Part shown: positions 39,301 through 46,993 of the stretch, piece after piece
Position numbering within the stretch: position 1 is the stretch's first letter
How the letters are laid out: every line of letters starts with the position of its first letter
Origin: a virus
Reading direction: 5' to 3' (one strand)
Virus record (IMG/VR): IMGVR_UViG_3300032236_000971
Coordinates: 43,890 to 107,889 of that record
Length of the DNA: 64,000 nucleotides
The notes under the pieces: model-generated
The model's database searches: none
What the model saw: the letters and a program-made list of their open reading frames with translations, nothing else
What the model was told of the DNA's origin: nothing
Translations under genes and position numbers: made by a program

Positions 39301-39487
39301 GCTTCTTTTCAAGCTCTACAGGCGCAACAATAGGATACTGCTCGTTGATAATTTGATTAAACTTATCACCGGCATAATTACCTTCTTCGTTCGTGATCTT
39401 TCCTTGATCATCACGAAACCACTCTGTACCGAGCCATTCACAGACAAAAGCATGACCAAACTTATTTTGTTTTCTTTTCTTAGCCAT
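36395..39487 (-). CDS. Giant tail protein with phage tail lysozyme domain
   Basis: The 1030-residue protein has a basic N-terminus with two copies of a helical motif (RLGRFSRAILKDSFPGLYEKAE and RLARFGKAALKSTLPGIYDKTE). It then has ISYKADQIKFNADKLTFEVQSLNV (about 450), Gly/Ala/Pro linkers and a Phage_lysozyme2-type domain (about 605-735; VGNLGHESAGL with catalytic Glu and GLGWAQWTGPRR). A long low-complexity C-terminal region ends in a membrane-like segment. It and the 950-residue protein share the scaffold motifs but carry different enzymes. Likely role: local wall digestion at injection. Confidence 0.78.
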   Translation of the reverse strand: MAKKRKQNKFGHAFVCEWLGTEWFRDDQGKITNEEGNYAGDKFNQIINEQYPIVAPVELEKKPKKKAKVSTDDAKPTPEQAEAEKKPKKRGRKKKEEEPKEKTTRLGRFSRAILKDSFPGLYEKAESFRELWTGKDRKDLSVNPFNYKPLKTEDNTKEPVEGKNKEPGRLARFGKAALKSTLPGIYDKTEAVKKLWKGDDKEQNEKSEQKRQATEKRFQYTRVEDSLKDNADLLRDVISIQERSSELLSQIAAKIGKGDTTTGNDTGGNKGYDWKKLLGKGRGVLGTASALMALPTIDKDNVDTFLNPDKPEKKKLEDENEEVKVGGVVVERNGQVIPEALKDPKVQAARKMAMDMGNPDPLSKYTTPQEATVPVVEKKKETKEEQNRPPIPTAPVQAIATPAPTTPQATPSAPPPATTGESLAQKAETSNIEEARNRGPEATVTPELISYKADQIKFNADKLTFEVQSLNVEMKPTTGQQVGATGGNEGGPSAAAPSTGGTGTGGSGGTGESPGGAPGVPQAAQTGAPSVAGPAGQQAAPSAGAGMPNYTGGPGVTSSTQQQAPTYAPSNGRQNAPSAAPEASPEAAPSSGSNKPLAGGKSFTEQAPDVMAKLQKDFGLSKEQAAGVVGNLGHESAGLQAGIQEKGVKQGRGGLGWAQWTGPRRKEFEKYLKETGQEATDPNANYGFLKKELETTHKSTIAAVKKTNNVTDATVAVEKHYEAAGIKHMDSRIKYANQAVKATDEAEKKKTTEEAKAQVAQKDAEKKESVEPAGTTSAPAVVQQQQAEATKASKTTPNQTPPAPPPEVAKKLDAQTETPAAKAKVAVAATSGTEQTRAAKQLSTPPIIIAAGGNARPAMTEEDKKALAGEDLTKPEPDATKLPGGDEGLKDRDIRSANMMNVSNTVEKEESAAALASSEIAGYETSFDVGTGSQDLQPVAESIPMPPTKPAELTSPTAESTQAAAPAPAAKTSGSDTSKVSQDRPAHKPNTAGEEFIGKLAKTLPYLAMAVITGQQQALHSQNQHLKARR

Positions 39488-39675
39488 TACCCAGCCTGTT
39501 GTTGACGCCTCTTTTCTTCTAACTCTTTCAAATATGCTATAAGCATTTCTACATAGATATCACGCTCGAAGATTATCCAGTTTTCTATCTCGGATATTGA
39601 ATATTTATGATGCTGAGCCAGAGAAAAATTAGTTTGATAATAATTCTCTAGATTATTGTGACTCAGCGCAAGGTA
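39487..39675 (-). CDS. 51: gp51-like C-terminal extension reached by -1 frameshift from gp26
   Basis: This frame opens just after an in-frame stop and has no ATG, GTG or TTG until 44 codons in, so it is unlikely to have its own start. Read by -1 slippage from gp26 at 39675-39681 it adds 62 residues. These include LSHNNLENYYQTNFSLAQHHKYSISEIENW and ERDIYVEMLIAYLKELEEKRRQQ, which resemble the gp51 and tail-chaperone C-terminal pattern of T4-like phages. It ends in overlap with the start of the 1030-residue gene. Confidence 0.72.
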   Translation of the reverse strand, partial: YLALSHNNLENYYQTNFSLAQHHKYSISEIENWIIFERDIYVEMLIAYLKELEEKRRQQQAG

Positions 39676-40376
39676 AAAAAATCAGAGAGTGATTTCAACT
39701 CAATGGTTCTTTTATTCTTCATAGCATTAGTATATTCAATTTTATAATATAGAGTTGGCATATTGCTCATGAAGTTTCTAACCTTATCGAAGCTAGGAAT
39801 ATCTAGAAATTCTAGGAACTCAAGAATAGCTTCCTCTTCGAAATCTTTACCTTCATATACCGCATCAGCATCATAGATCTGATCAATACAACGCACAACC
39901 AACTTATAAAATGTTTCTTCGCCCTCTGCTTTGAGAAATGACTTATCATCATAGATAGATGCAGGTGGATACTTCATTACAATTCCAGACTTATCTGTTA
40001 CCTTGATAAGCTTTTCAACATTCTCAGGATATTTAATCTCGATCTTAGGTAGCTCGATAGTAAAAGTGTAGCTCTTATTGTCTTCTAGATCGCGATATGA
40101 AACTTCAATCTCGTTACCGATAGAGTTACCACGCAACTGAACAAACAAATACTCAAGAGCATAGATAGGCAACTTATCAATATCAAGTGTTTGATCCAAA
40201 CAGCAGTTGTTTACAACTTGTTTGATAGCCTGTAGGATATCTGTTTCTTCTTCGCTCTGCTTTGCCATAAGAAGAAGCTTTTCCTCTTTAACAAGCATTG
40301 GGCGAAACATATATTGCTTCTTGTCTGGGGGGATAGAAAGATTCAAAATAGGGTAATCAATTTTAGGTAGTGCCAT
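39663..40376 (-). CDS. 26: Baseplate hub / assembly chaperone gp26
   Basis: I use the ATG at 40376, with GGAG upstream; a TTG 12 bp earlier is weaker. The 237-residue protein begins MALPKIDYPILNLSIPPDKKQYMFRPMLVKEEKLLLMA, characteristic of the T4 gp26 family. It has CIDQIYDADAVYEGKDFEEEAILEFLEFLDIPSFDKVRNFM centrally and ends ELKSLSDFFTLR. T4 gp26 is needed for hub assembly. The last codons contain a T-rich slippery site leading to the gp51-like extension. Two products, short and long, are expected. Confidence 0.88.
   Translation of the reverse strand: MALPKIDYPILNLSIPPDKKQYMFRPMLVKEEKLLLMAKQSEEETDILQAIKQVVNNCCLDQTLDIDKLPIYALEYLFVQLRGNSIGNEIEVSYRDLEDNKSYTFTIELPKIEIKYPENVEKLIKVTDKSGIVMKYPPASIYDDKSFLKAEGEETFYKLVVRCIDQIYDADAVYEGKDFEEEAILEFLEFLDIPSFDKVRNFMSNMPTLYYKIEYTNAMKNKRTIELKSLSDFFTLR
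39675..39681 (-). promoter_or_regulatory. Predicted -1 ribosomal frameshift site (T TTT TTT)
   Basis: Seven A on the plus strand read as seven T on the minus strand, at codons Asp-Phe-Phe near the gp26 end. Slippage by -1 keeps TTT in both P and A sites and bypasses the TGA at 39663-39665. A weak AATAAT/ATTATT hairpin lies about 17 nt downstream (39639-39657). Confidence 0.68.
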
Positions 40377-40399
40377 GTTATACTCCAATGGTTATCATA

Positions 40400-41086
40400 T
40401 TATTTAAGTGTGAGTGGTGTTTCCGGTGTTCCGTAGACCCATTCTCTAAACGTAACGGTAGTTGTCAACTTAATCAAACTATTATTATCTGTCCAGTTCA
40501 AAGCAATATCGTTTATAGATATAGGATATGCCTTAACTAATGTTGCAACGATTTGTGGTTTGCCTGTTGTATCATATACAGTTATAGTGATATCAGCAGC
40601 GTAATTATCTTTATACTCTGCAGTATAGAACGAACGGTATTGATCGCCTCTATTTAATACGTAATTGTTATCTGCTACGTTATAATTTCCATAGATATTA
40701 TTTACGTTCTCTTCGCCATTCGTACCAAATACGAAATTAATCCATGAATACCAGAACTTATAAACGTCGCCAGTGCGATCCATTAAAAAGGTTAATGTAA
40801 CGTCTGTATAGTTTCCGGTGAATGGCATCTTTTCAGATATACCGATGCCGTAACGATTGATATCAGCTGTTCTTAAAGCAATACCAGGTAATGAAGCACT
40901 AATACAACGGTATTGTAGGTCTCTTGTATTGCTTATAGCATTACCGATATTACTATCATTTGTTGTTATAGTTTTTGTAGCAAATGGAGAATTTGTCGGA
41001 AACGAAATCAATACGTCGTACTTGTTTGACTGAAGTACGCCTTTTTTACTGATATTAGTTCTAAATTCTTCTATATTTAATGCCAT
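40400..41086 (-). CDS. 54: Tail-tube-fold baseplate protein (gp19/gp54 family)
   Basis: The 228-residue protein has the tail-tube pattern: VLQSNKYDVLISFP, a central YRCISASLPGIAL, MPFTGNYTDVTLTFLMDRTGDVYKFWYSWINFVFG, and a C-terminal ITITVYDTTGKP...LVKAYPISINDIALNWTDN. These are typical of gp19-like proteins. From its place beside gp26 it is likely gp54, the tube initiator on the baseplate, but gp48 or a second tube protein is possible. Confidence 0.72.
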   Translation of the reverse strand: MALNIEEFRTNISKKGVLQSNKYDVLISFPTNSPFATKTITTNDSNIGNAISNTRDLQYRCISASLPGIALRTADINRYGIGISEKMPFTGNYTDVTLTFLMDRTGDVYKFWYSWINFVFGTNGEENVNNIYGNYNVADNNYVLNRGDQYRSFYTAEYKDNYAADITITVYDTTGKPQIVATLVKAYPISINDIALNWTDNNSLIKLTTTVTFREWVYGTPETPLTLK

Positions 41087-41088
41087 TT

Positions 41089-41685
41089 TTATATCTTTGT
41101 TAAAGAGTCTTTGAACACTTGTTGCTTTGTTGCGCCTTGGAATCGTTCAGTTGGTAACATCAAAGCAAAGTCCCACTCGTCTGGCGCTATATAAATGAAC
41201 TGCGAACCTACATGAGTAAACAGATACTTGTGAATGCATGGTTTGAAATACTTAAATCTAGATGCGCTCGCTAGTATATTATATGCTATTCTTAACTTTG
41301 TTGTCTTATCATACTTCTTGTTATTTATTGTCCCATACAGAGCGTCCATAAGCTTTGCTCTAAGTACAGGAGATAGATAGTGAAGGTTGATACCCAAGAA
41401 TGAATCGCCATAGAACTCAATAGGGAATATCAATGGAAACGTATCATAGAATGGAAGAGTGTCTTTATGCTTAGGATCATAGACAAACATATACATCTTG
41501 CCGATAGAGTTAGGTGAAAGCATCTGTAAACGTCTAAATGGTTCTGATGTCTGAGTTATCTTATTATCTTGAACACGTCTAACGGATAGAGCTTTTGTAC
41601 GAAACCAATCGCGTGCTTCCCTTGAACCTGGTTTAAGTTTATCAGGCGGTGATTTCTTTAGATAATCTGAAAATATTGTTGCCAT
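41089..41685 (-). CDS. 2: DNA end protector gp2-like protein
   Basis: The 198-residue protein has KMYMFVYDPKHKDTLPFYDTFPLIFPIEFYGDSFLGINLHYLSPVLRAKLMDALYG. Then ASRFKYFKPCIHKYLFTHVGSQFIYIAPDEWDFALMLPTERFQ follows. I recall this as a T4-like conserved protein annotated gp2 (DNA end protector). Position next to gp4 fits the T4 order 2-4-53. It is coupled to gp4 by overlapping stop and start. Confidence 0.62.
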   Translation of the reverse strand: MATIFSDYLKKSPPDKLKPGSREARDWFRTKALSVRRVQDNKITQTSEPFRRLQMLSPNSIGKMYMFVYDPKHKDTLPFYDTFPLIFPIEFYGDSFLGINLHYLSPVLRAKLMDALYGTINNKKYDKTTKLRIAYNILASASRFKYFKPCIHKYLFTHVGSQFIYIAPDEWDFALMLPTERFQGATKQQVFKDSLTKI

Positions 41686-42131
41686 TAAAACTTAATATCC
41701 AGTTCTTTCTCAGTAAATATTAGAAACTTCCATTTACGATCATTACAATATTCTGTTGCTGCTTTCCACTTTGCTTCATTCACACCCCAAGTCATAACCT
41801 CTTGGATATATCTATTTTTCTTTTTGTTTTCAGTAAGCACTGGCGGTCTAGTTTGAGCAGCTGGTTTCACTTCAATCAACGAAGTTTCTCTGATACCATC
41901 TTTATTTATAGTTGTAACAATAAAGTCAACAAAGTATCTATGCATTCTATTGTCGATTGGAGAGCGATAAGGTATTACAACTTCTTCTGATCCCCAACTA
42001 ATAACATCAGAGCGATTATCTAAATAGTTCATTAGCTTGAGTTCCCAACGAGACCGATAAATAATATTCGTTGGGTCTCCTCTATATTTTTTTGGGTTTC
42101 TTGGTTTGAAATAACCTTTGTATGTTTTCAT
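41685..42131 (-). CDS. 4: Head completion protein gp4
   Basis: I start at 42131, because MKTYKGYFKPRNPKKYRGDPTNIIYRSRWELK is exactly the T4 gp4 N-terminal pattern; the upstream in-frame region runs into the divergent promoters. It carries a PD-(D/E)XK-like core (RYFVDFIVTTINKDGIRETSLIEVKPAAQTRPP) and VMTWGVNEAKWKAATEYCNDRKWKFLIFTEKEL. 148 residues, like T4 gp4. It completes filled heads. The start is preceded by a divergent late promoter. Confidence 0.9.
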   Translation of the reverse strand: MKTYKGYFKPRNPKKYRGDPTNIIYRSRWELKLMNYLDNRSDVISWGSEEVVIPYRSPIDNRMHRYFVDFIVTTINKDGIRETSLIEVKPAAQTRPPVLTENKKKNRYIQEVMTWGVNEAKWKAATEYCNDRKWKFLIFTEKELDIKF

Positions 42132-42139
42132 AGAGCACT

Positions 42140-42147
42140 CATAAATA
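42140..42147 (+). promoter_or_regulatory. Near-consensus T4-type late promoter (CATAAATA), plus strand
   Basis: One mismatch from TATAAATA, 30 bp before the gp48 start at 42178. Expected to drive the plus-strand baseplate block. Confidence 0.5.
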
Positions 42148-42156
42148 ATAAAAAGA

Positions 42157-42164
42157 TATTTATA
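42157..42164 (-). promoter_or_regulatory. T4-type late promoter, minus strand
   Basis: TATTTATA on the plus strand reads TATAAATA on the minus strand, 25 bp before the gp4 start. With the opposite element it forms a divergent late promoter pair of only 25 bp. Confidence 0.7.
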
Positions 42165-42177
42165 AAAGGCATAATAG

Positions 42178-42981
42178 ATGGCACTTACTAGTTCGGCTGG
42201 CCAATATACAATAGGTTCTGTAGCAGGAGCTGCGTTTAATAACAAAAACGGTAGTTTGATATTTCCGCTCGACTTAGTAAAGCAGCCATTTTGGATGTCG
42301 TTTTCGTTTTACGAATACAAAATGCCTTCGCCTTTAATGAATCAGCAAAACGAATATTATATAGACAAAGGAACGATTAGATTACCTTTGCCGAATTCTA
42401 TGGTTGATGATCAGCATGTTCAGTTTAGTCCTGATTCAGTAGTTCCTAGTGTTGCGTTAGGTGGAATGGCAACAGCTGCTGGTAAAGCTGTAGGAGCATT
42501 GACCGGAACAGCAATGAACCCTATGTTGACGGTAATGTTTAAACAACCAACGTTCAAGCAACATTCATTAGAATGGAAGTTAACGCCATCAAATCAAAAT
42601 GAATCACAGACGCTTAATTCTATAGTAAACAGCTTTAAGTATAATATGTTACCTGACAGCGCTGGTGCGGGAGTATTATTATCTTATCCAAACATTGTAC
42701 AGATTAGAGTTAGCGCAGCTGATCCTGATTTTTTCACTTATGTATTTAAGCCAGCAGTGATTGAATCGTTTAGCGTTAACTATACACCATCAGGAACACC
42801 TTCATTCTTTGGCACTACAAAAGCGCCAACGGAAGTTCAGATTCGTTTAGGGCTTATGGAAATTGAATACTGGCTTGCAAGTCATTATGGTTCGCCAAGA
42901 GATAGTGTTTTAGATAGCACCAAGAACGCTGCTACAGCTATTTTAAATGGAGTCAAAGGTTATTTCGGGTTAGGCGGTTAA
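42178..42981 (+). CDS. 48: Baseplate tail-tube cap gp48
   Basis: The 267-residue protein is the first gene of the plus-strand late block. PFWMSFSFYEYKMPS, then QPTFKQHSLEWKLTPSNQNESQTLNSIVNSFKYNMLPD and YVFKPAVIESFSVNYTPSGTPSFF...TEVQIRLGLMEIEYW resemble T4-like gp48, which caps the tube at the baseplate. A Gly/Ala-rich segment (ALGGMATAAGKAVGAL) is typical. The ribosome-binding site is weak. Confidence 0.75.
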   Translation: MALTSSAGQYTIGSVAGAAFNNKNGSLIFPLDLVKQPFWMSFSFYEYKMPSPLMNQQNEYYIDKGTIRLPLPNSMVDDQHVQFSPDSVVPSVALGGMATAAGKAVGALTGTAMNPMLTVMFKQPTFKQHSLEWKLTPSNQNESQTLNSIVNSFKYNMLPDSAGAGVLLSYPNIVQIRVSAADPDFFTYVFKPAVIESFSVNYTPSGTPSFFGTTKAPTEVQIRLGLMEIEYWLASHYGSPRDSVLDSTKNAATAILNGVKGYFGLGG

Positions 42982-42982
42982 A

Positions 42983-43897
42983 ATGGCAATGGAAACGTAT
43001 TTTAAAAACTTTAACAAGATACAATATGGTGGCGACACGGTAATTGATATTACAGAGCGTGTTGTTACGTTGAGCAACGTTCAGAAGAACCCTATTGCGT
43101 ATTATCCTTATGATATATCAATGGGCGACCGTCCAGATCAAATTGCATATGATTTATACAAAGACCCATACACAAGCTGGATTCTTTATCTATCCAACGA
43201 CATATTAGACCCGTATTATGATTGGTATTTGAGTCAGGAGCAGTTTAATCAGTTTATTGTTTTCAAATATGGATCATTATCAAACGCAACTCAAAAGATA
43301 GCATATTGGAGAAACGATTGGGTAGACAAGCCTAATATTTCTACATTAGAATATGATTCAGAGATAGTAAACAATCCAGCAAGATTAAAGTATTGGACAC
43401 CAAACTATAACGCATACAACGGTATTATAGATTACTCTAGAGTAAAAGAGGATTGGGTATCTAATACAAACAGAACGGTTGAGTATAATATAGTTTCAGC
43501 AAACCCTAATTTTATACTTGGCGAGTTTGTTGATATTGCGTTCAATGATGAGGATCAAAATACAGGCAGAGGCCAGATTGTTGCGTTTAGCGATTCTGTA
43601 GTTACTATAAATCAAACTATTGGTCATGTTGTTCCAGGAATGGAAGGCACATTACAGTTTTATGAAGGTATTCCATTTTCTACTCTAATAGGCAGGGAAA
43701 GCGGAGCCTTCTCTAGAATTATGTCTGGTCAAGTAACAATGACTAATATATCAAATGATGAAATAGCTTATTGGAAGCCAGTGTCTTATTATGATATGGA
43801 GAATGAAAAGAATGAAGGTAATAAGTTTATTCAGACTCTACAACCTCAGTTTGCACCAAAGTATGTTAAGAATGTTAAAGATCTGTTGAGATTATAA
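42983..43897 (+). CDS. 53: Baseplate wedge gp53
   Basis: The 304-residue protein begins METYFKNFNKIQYGGDTVIDITERVVTL and contains YYPYDISMGDRPDQIAYDLYKDPYTSWILYLSNDILDPYYDWYLS. This is the gp53 signature (LysM-like domain). gp53 clamps the wedges around the hub. It lies next to gp48 and gp27, in agreement with T4-like order. Confidence 0.92.
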   Translation: MAMETYFKNFNKIQYGGDTVIDITERVVTLSNVQKNPIAYYPYDISMGDRPDQIAYDLYKDPYTSWILYLSNDILDPYYDWYLSQEQFNQFIVFKYGSLSNATQKIAYWRNDWVDKPNISTLEYDSEIVNNPARLKYWTPNYNAYNGIIDYSRVKEDWVSNTNRTVEYNIVSANPNFILGEFVDIAFNDEDQNTGRGQIVAFSDSVVTINQTIGHVVPGMEGTLQFYEGIPFSTLIGRESGAFSRIMSGQVTMTNISNDEIAYWKPVSYYDMENEKNEGNKFIQTLQPQFAPKYVKNVKDLLRL

Positions 43898-43898
43898 A

Positions 43899-45125
43899 AT
43901 GACTTCGTTTAATCCGGGTGATGTTGAAATACAAGACTTAACTATCAGCTCTCCAAGAAATGGATCTTGGCAGGCAGCATTTAATTGTCTAACAGTAGAT
44001 ATCTTTGAGTCTATTTTTGCTCCTACTGTTATGGCTACTATAGTTATCTTTGATGATCTAGATAATATAGGACGAATGCAAATAGCAGGTGATGAAACGG
44101 TTAGCCTATACATATACAATCCTAATGGAGAATCGTTCGGATATGAATTCCATTTAAATAGCGTAAAAAATATTGAATCCAAAGGAGCATTGAAGTCAAA
44201 ACAATACTCTATCGAATGTGTTTCTCGTGAAGCATTGACTGGACAGAGCAATCAAGTTCAAAAAGCATATAATGATACTGTTGATGGAATTGTTGCTGAT
44301 CTTCATTATAGTTATAGTAACAGCAATCTACCTATATTCACTGAGACAACAAAGGGTGTTCGTAACTATGTTGTAACCAGTCAGCCATCATTTCATGCTA
44401 TTGAAACGCTAAGACAAGAAGCTGTATCTGAACAAAACAAAGGTTCTAACTATATGTTTTGGCAGACTTGGAGAGGCTTTTATTTCCAATCGTTAGAATA
44501 TATGATTACTCAGGGTGACGTTAGAGAATTTACACAAGACAACACAGTTGGAAGTTCGTTATCTAAATCTCCTTACAATAATATAATTAACTGGGACGTA
44601 AAACAAAGCATGGACGCCACTAATCGAATTCATGCTGGTGTTCTTAATCAGCGTGTAACGTCATATGATCCTCATACACATAAGTATGTCTCTCAAGATT
44701 TTAAACTAGGCGATAGTGATACTTCTTCGCTTGGTGCTAGTGTTACAGCTTCATCAACGTTTGCTGCTTTATTTCCTGATGCTGTACGTACAATACATAG
44801 AGTAAACAATCCAAGTGCTACAATTAATGTTGGAAAGGCGTATGTAGCAGCTGCTATTCCTTACAAGCAACTCAATCTAGCTCAGATGCAAGAACAGTTA
44901 ATGAATATGACTGTTATTGGAGACCCTAATTTAGAGCCAGGTAAGACTGTTAATAATGTTGTATATAAGATTACTGCTGAAACAGACTCTATGGAATTAG
45001 ATTCTAGAATAAGTGGACGTTGGTTAATTGCTAAAACGCATCATCAAATACAAATGATGGATGTTAAGCCAAGATATATTTGTCAATTGGAATGTTTAAA
45101 GGGTGGATATGAGGAATCAGTATAA
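43899..45125 (+). CDS. 27: Baseplate hub gp27-like protein
   Basis: The 408-residue protein has a tube-like domain pattern: VDIFESIFAPTVMATIVIFDDLDNIGRMQI, YEFHLNSVKNIESKGALKSKQYSIECVSREALTG, a WQTWRGFYFQSLEYM core and ITAETDSMELDSRISGRWLIAKTHHQIQMMD. These fit gp27, whose trimer joins the six-fold tube to the three-fold spike. It is followed by the gp5 OB domain, overlapping by one base. Confidence 0.82.
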   Translation: MTSFNPGDVEIQDLTISSPRNGSWQAAFNCLTVDIFESIFAPTVMATIVIFDDLDNIGRMQIAGDETVSLYIYNPNGESFGYEFHLNSVKNIESKGALKSKQYSIECVSREALTGQSNQVQKAYNDTVDGIVADLHYSYSNSNLPIFTETTKGVRNYVVTSQPSFHAIETLRQEAVSEQNKGSNYMFWQTWRGFYFQSLEYMITQGDVREFTQDNTVGSSLSKSPYNNIINWDVKQSMDATNRIHAGVLNQRVTSYDPHTHKYVSQDFKLGDSDTSSLGASVTASSTFAALFPDAVRTIHRVNNPSATINVGKAYVAAAIPYKQLNLAQMQEQLMNMTVIGDPNLEPGKTVNNVVYKITAETDSMELDSRISGRWLIAKTHHQIQMMDVKPRYICQLECLKGGYEESV

Positions 45126-45439
45126 TGACTAATAGTTCGCTTGGTTCAAATATGGAATACTTTGTTGCTGAGGTTAGGGACATTCGTGACCCTGACGAGG
45201 GCGGCGGTAAAATAAAGATTATTGTTCACGGTCAACACAATGCTGGTGAAGAACGTATTGAAGACGATAAACTTCCATGGGCGCATTGCTTAATGAATAA
45301 TACGCCATCATTAAACGGCGTTGGTGATTCAGTTAATTATCTAGCAGGTAGCACTGTTATTGGGTTCTGGTTAGATCCAAAAACAAAACAAATACCAATT
45401 ATTATTGGTTCACTTCATCGTTCAGCACTTCCAAAATAG
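45125..45439 (+). CDS. 5: gp5 N-terminal OB-fold protein
   Basis: The 104-residue protein shows the gp5 OB domain: FVAEVRDIRDPDEGGGKIKIIVHGQHNAGEERIEDDKLPWAHCLMNN, GSTVIGFWLDPKTKQIPIIIGSLHR. In T4, gp5 joins this domain to a lysozyme and a beta-helix in one protein. Here the OB domain stands alone, and the spike lies two genes downstream (46993-47718). No lysozyme domain is attached; the wall enzymes are on the minus strand instead. Confidence 0.85.
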   Translation: MTNSSLGSNMEYFVAEVRDIRDPDEGGGKIKIIVHGQHNAGEERIEDDKLPWAHCLMNNTPSLNGVGDSVNYLAGSTVIGFWLDPKTKQIPIIIGSLHRSALPK

Positions 45440-45448
45440 AGATAAAAT

Positions 45449-46993
45449 ATGGCAGGTCAACCAGATAACGTAGAAGGCGAAGGCGATTGGACAGCAAACC
45501 CATCTAGATTTGGGTTTATGGGTTCTGCTAAAAGCGCATCTGTAATGAACGATGACGGTAGTCCGGTAAAGCCTCCTGCTGTTAGCGGCGCATTAACTTT
45601 TAAAACAGATACAAACTGGGGAACCAACCCAGAAATAGCTCGTGAGAAAACATCTGAAGTAAGTAAAGAAGCTAGTGCTGTTGATCATTCTAGAAAAGTA
45701 AAGAAAGAACAGTCTAACGGTAAGTTAGATCCGGATCATCCGTCAGCTGTATCTCAAGATCAATCTATGAGCATTCTTGACGCAGGTATGGCAGCTAACC
45801 CAGCAGCATTAGGTAACGTGCTTCAAAAAGCAATGCAATCTATGGTTATGCTAAAGATGATGGACAAGCTTACAAGTCCAGCTGGTATTTTATCTATGGC
45901 TTCTGGTGGTATGGGAGGCGCATTACAGGGATTAGCTGGTTCCGTTGGTCTTGGCTCTATGCTTGGCGCTTTAAATCAAGTTATGCCAAAGCTATCTACA
46001 TCTGGATTATTAAATGGTTCAGCAACAGATATGCTTCATACTGGAATGATGGGTATGATGAACAACGTTGCTGTTGGTGCATTGGCTGCTCATGAAGTTG
46101 CGGCTGCTCATTCAAGAGCTTCAACTATTAAAGGAGCAATGACTGCTATTCATTCGGCTAACGGTATTGACGCAATTGATGCGGTATTAGATTTTGGTGG
46201 TCCGGCATTCGGTTTAACACCAGGATCATTAGCATCTAAAATAGCAGTTACATTACCTAATAATACTCTTAGAACAAGTGGTGTTTATAAAGGCGTTAGA
46301 GTTGATACTACTATAGTAGCTTCACCTAATCCTCATTCAACTGCTAGAATTCCTAAGCTTACAGGATTAGAGCACGTAGAGATAGCAACAACTGCGGTAA
46401 GTAATATAACGGGCGACCTTAGTCATACATTAGGCGTTAATACAACTATTGGTGGAGCATTAGGTTCAATCAGTGATATTACTTCTGGCGTTTCGTCAGG
46501 TATTGGCGGCGCATTAACAAAGCTATCTGCGTTTAGTCATACAGACCTTGGTGGTATTGTTAATGGGGGTATGGCGGGAGTTGCTAGTGGCGGTATACAG
46601 AAAATCCTTGGCTTTTCGATGGACAGTTTATTAAGTAACGCAACTTCTTTATTACCTGGTATTGGTGGAAGCATTACAAGCACACTAGCGGCATTACCTG
46701 CGGCGGGAGCTAATGCTGGCAATCTAACTAAAGGATTAACAAACGCGACTAAGGCGTTAGGATTATCAAAGGCAGCTCATAACGTAGCGTCAAATATATT
46801 TGGTCAGGCAAGATCAGAAGCTGTTGCGAGCGCAGTTGATTCTACAGCCAATTTAGCAGCGGCTGTTAATGGACCAATCACTATGGTTACGGCGTTTGGG
46901 GATAGAATAACATCAGCACCAGTAACCAATAAGCTTAAATCAGCGATTCAGGTTGGCGCTCAACATATTATTGGTAGTGGACAGAGGATATAA
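45449..46993 (+). CDS. Ala/Gly-rich baseplate-associated protein, 514 aa
   Basis: Lies between the two halves of gp5. It has a charged N-terminus, then long hydrophobic Ala/Gly/Ser-rich stretches (MASGGMGGALQGLAGSVGLGSMLGALNQVMP) that could form membrane-active helices, and a central LTGLEHVEIATTAVSNITGDLSHTLGVNTTIGG. No enzyme motif recognised. It might be a hub-internal or membrane-puncture-aid protein; that is inference from position. Confidence 0.65.
   Translation: MAGQPDNVEGEGDWTANPSRFGFMGSAKSASVMNDDGSPVKPPAVSGALTFKTDTNWGTNPEIAREKTSEVSKEASAVDHSRKVKKEQSNGKLDPDHPSAVSQDQSMSILDAGMAANPAALGNVLQKAMQSMVMLKMMDKLTSPAGILSMASGGMGGALQGLAGSVGLGSMLGALNQVMPKLSTSGLLNGSATDMLHTGMMGMMNNVAVGALAAHEVAAAHSRASTIKGAMTAIHSANGIDAIDAVLDFGGPAFGLTPGSLASKIAVTLPNNTLRTSGVYKGVRVDTTIVASPNPHSTARIPKLTGLEHVEIATTAVSNITGDLSHTLGVNTTIGGALGSISDITSGVSSGIGGALTKLSAFSHTDLGGIVNGGMAGVASGGIQKILGFSMDSLLSNATSLLPGIGGSITSTLAALPAAGANAGNLTKGLTNATKALGLSKAAHNVASNIFGQARSEAVASAVDSTANLAAAVNGPITMVTAFGDRITSAPVTNKLKSAIQVGAQHIIGSGQRI

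Noticed and set aside
39602-39609. CATAAATA on the minus strand ahead of the 1030-residue gene
   Set aside because: It encodes His-Lys-Tyr of the gp51-like extension and has a mismatch; not enough to call a promoter.
41903-41910. TATAAATA octamer on the minus strand inside gp4
   Set aside because: It encodes part of the gp4 protein and lies over 200 bp before the next start; probably chance in A/T-rich coding sequence.
45449-46993. Tape measure protein call for the Ala/Gly-rich 514-residue protein
   Set aside because: Far too short for a myophage tape measure and placed between gp5 parts; kept as unknown.
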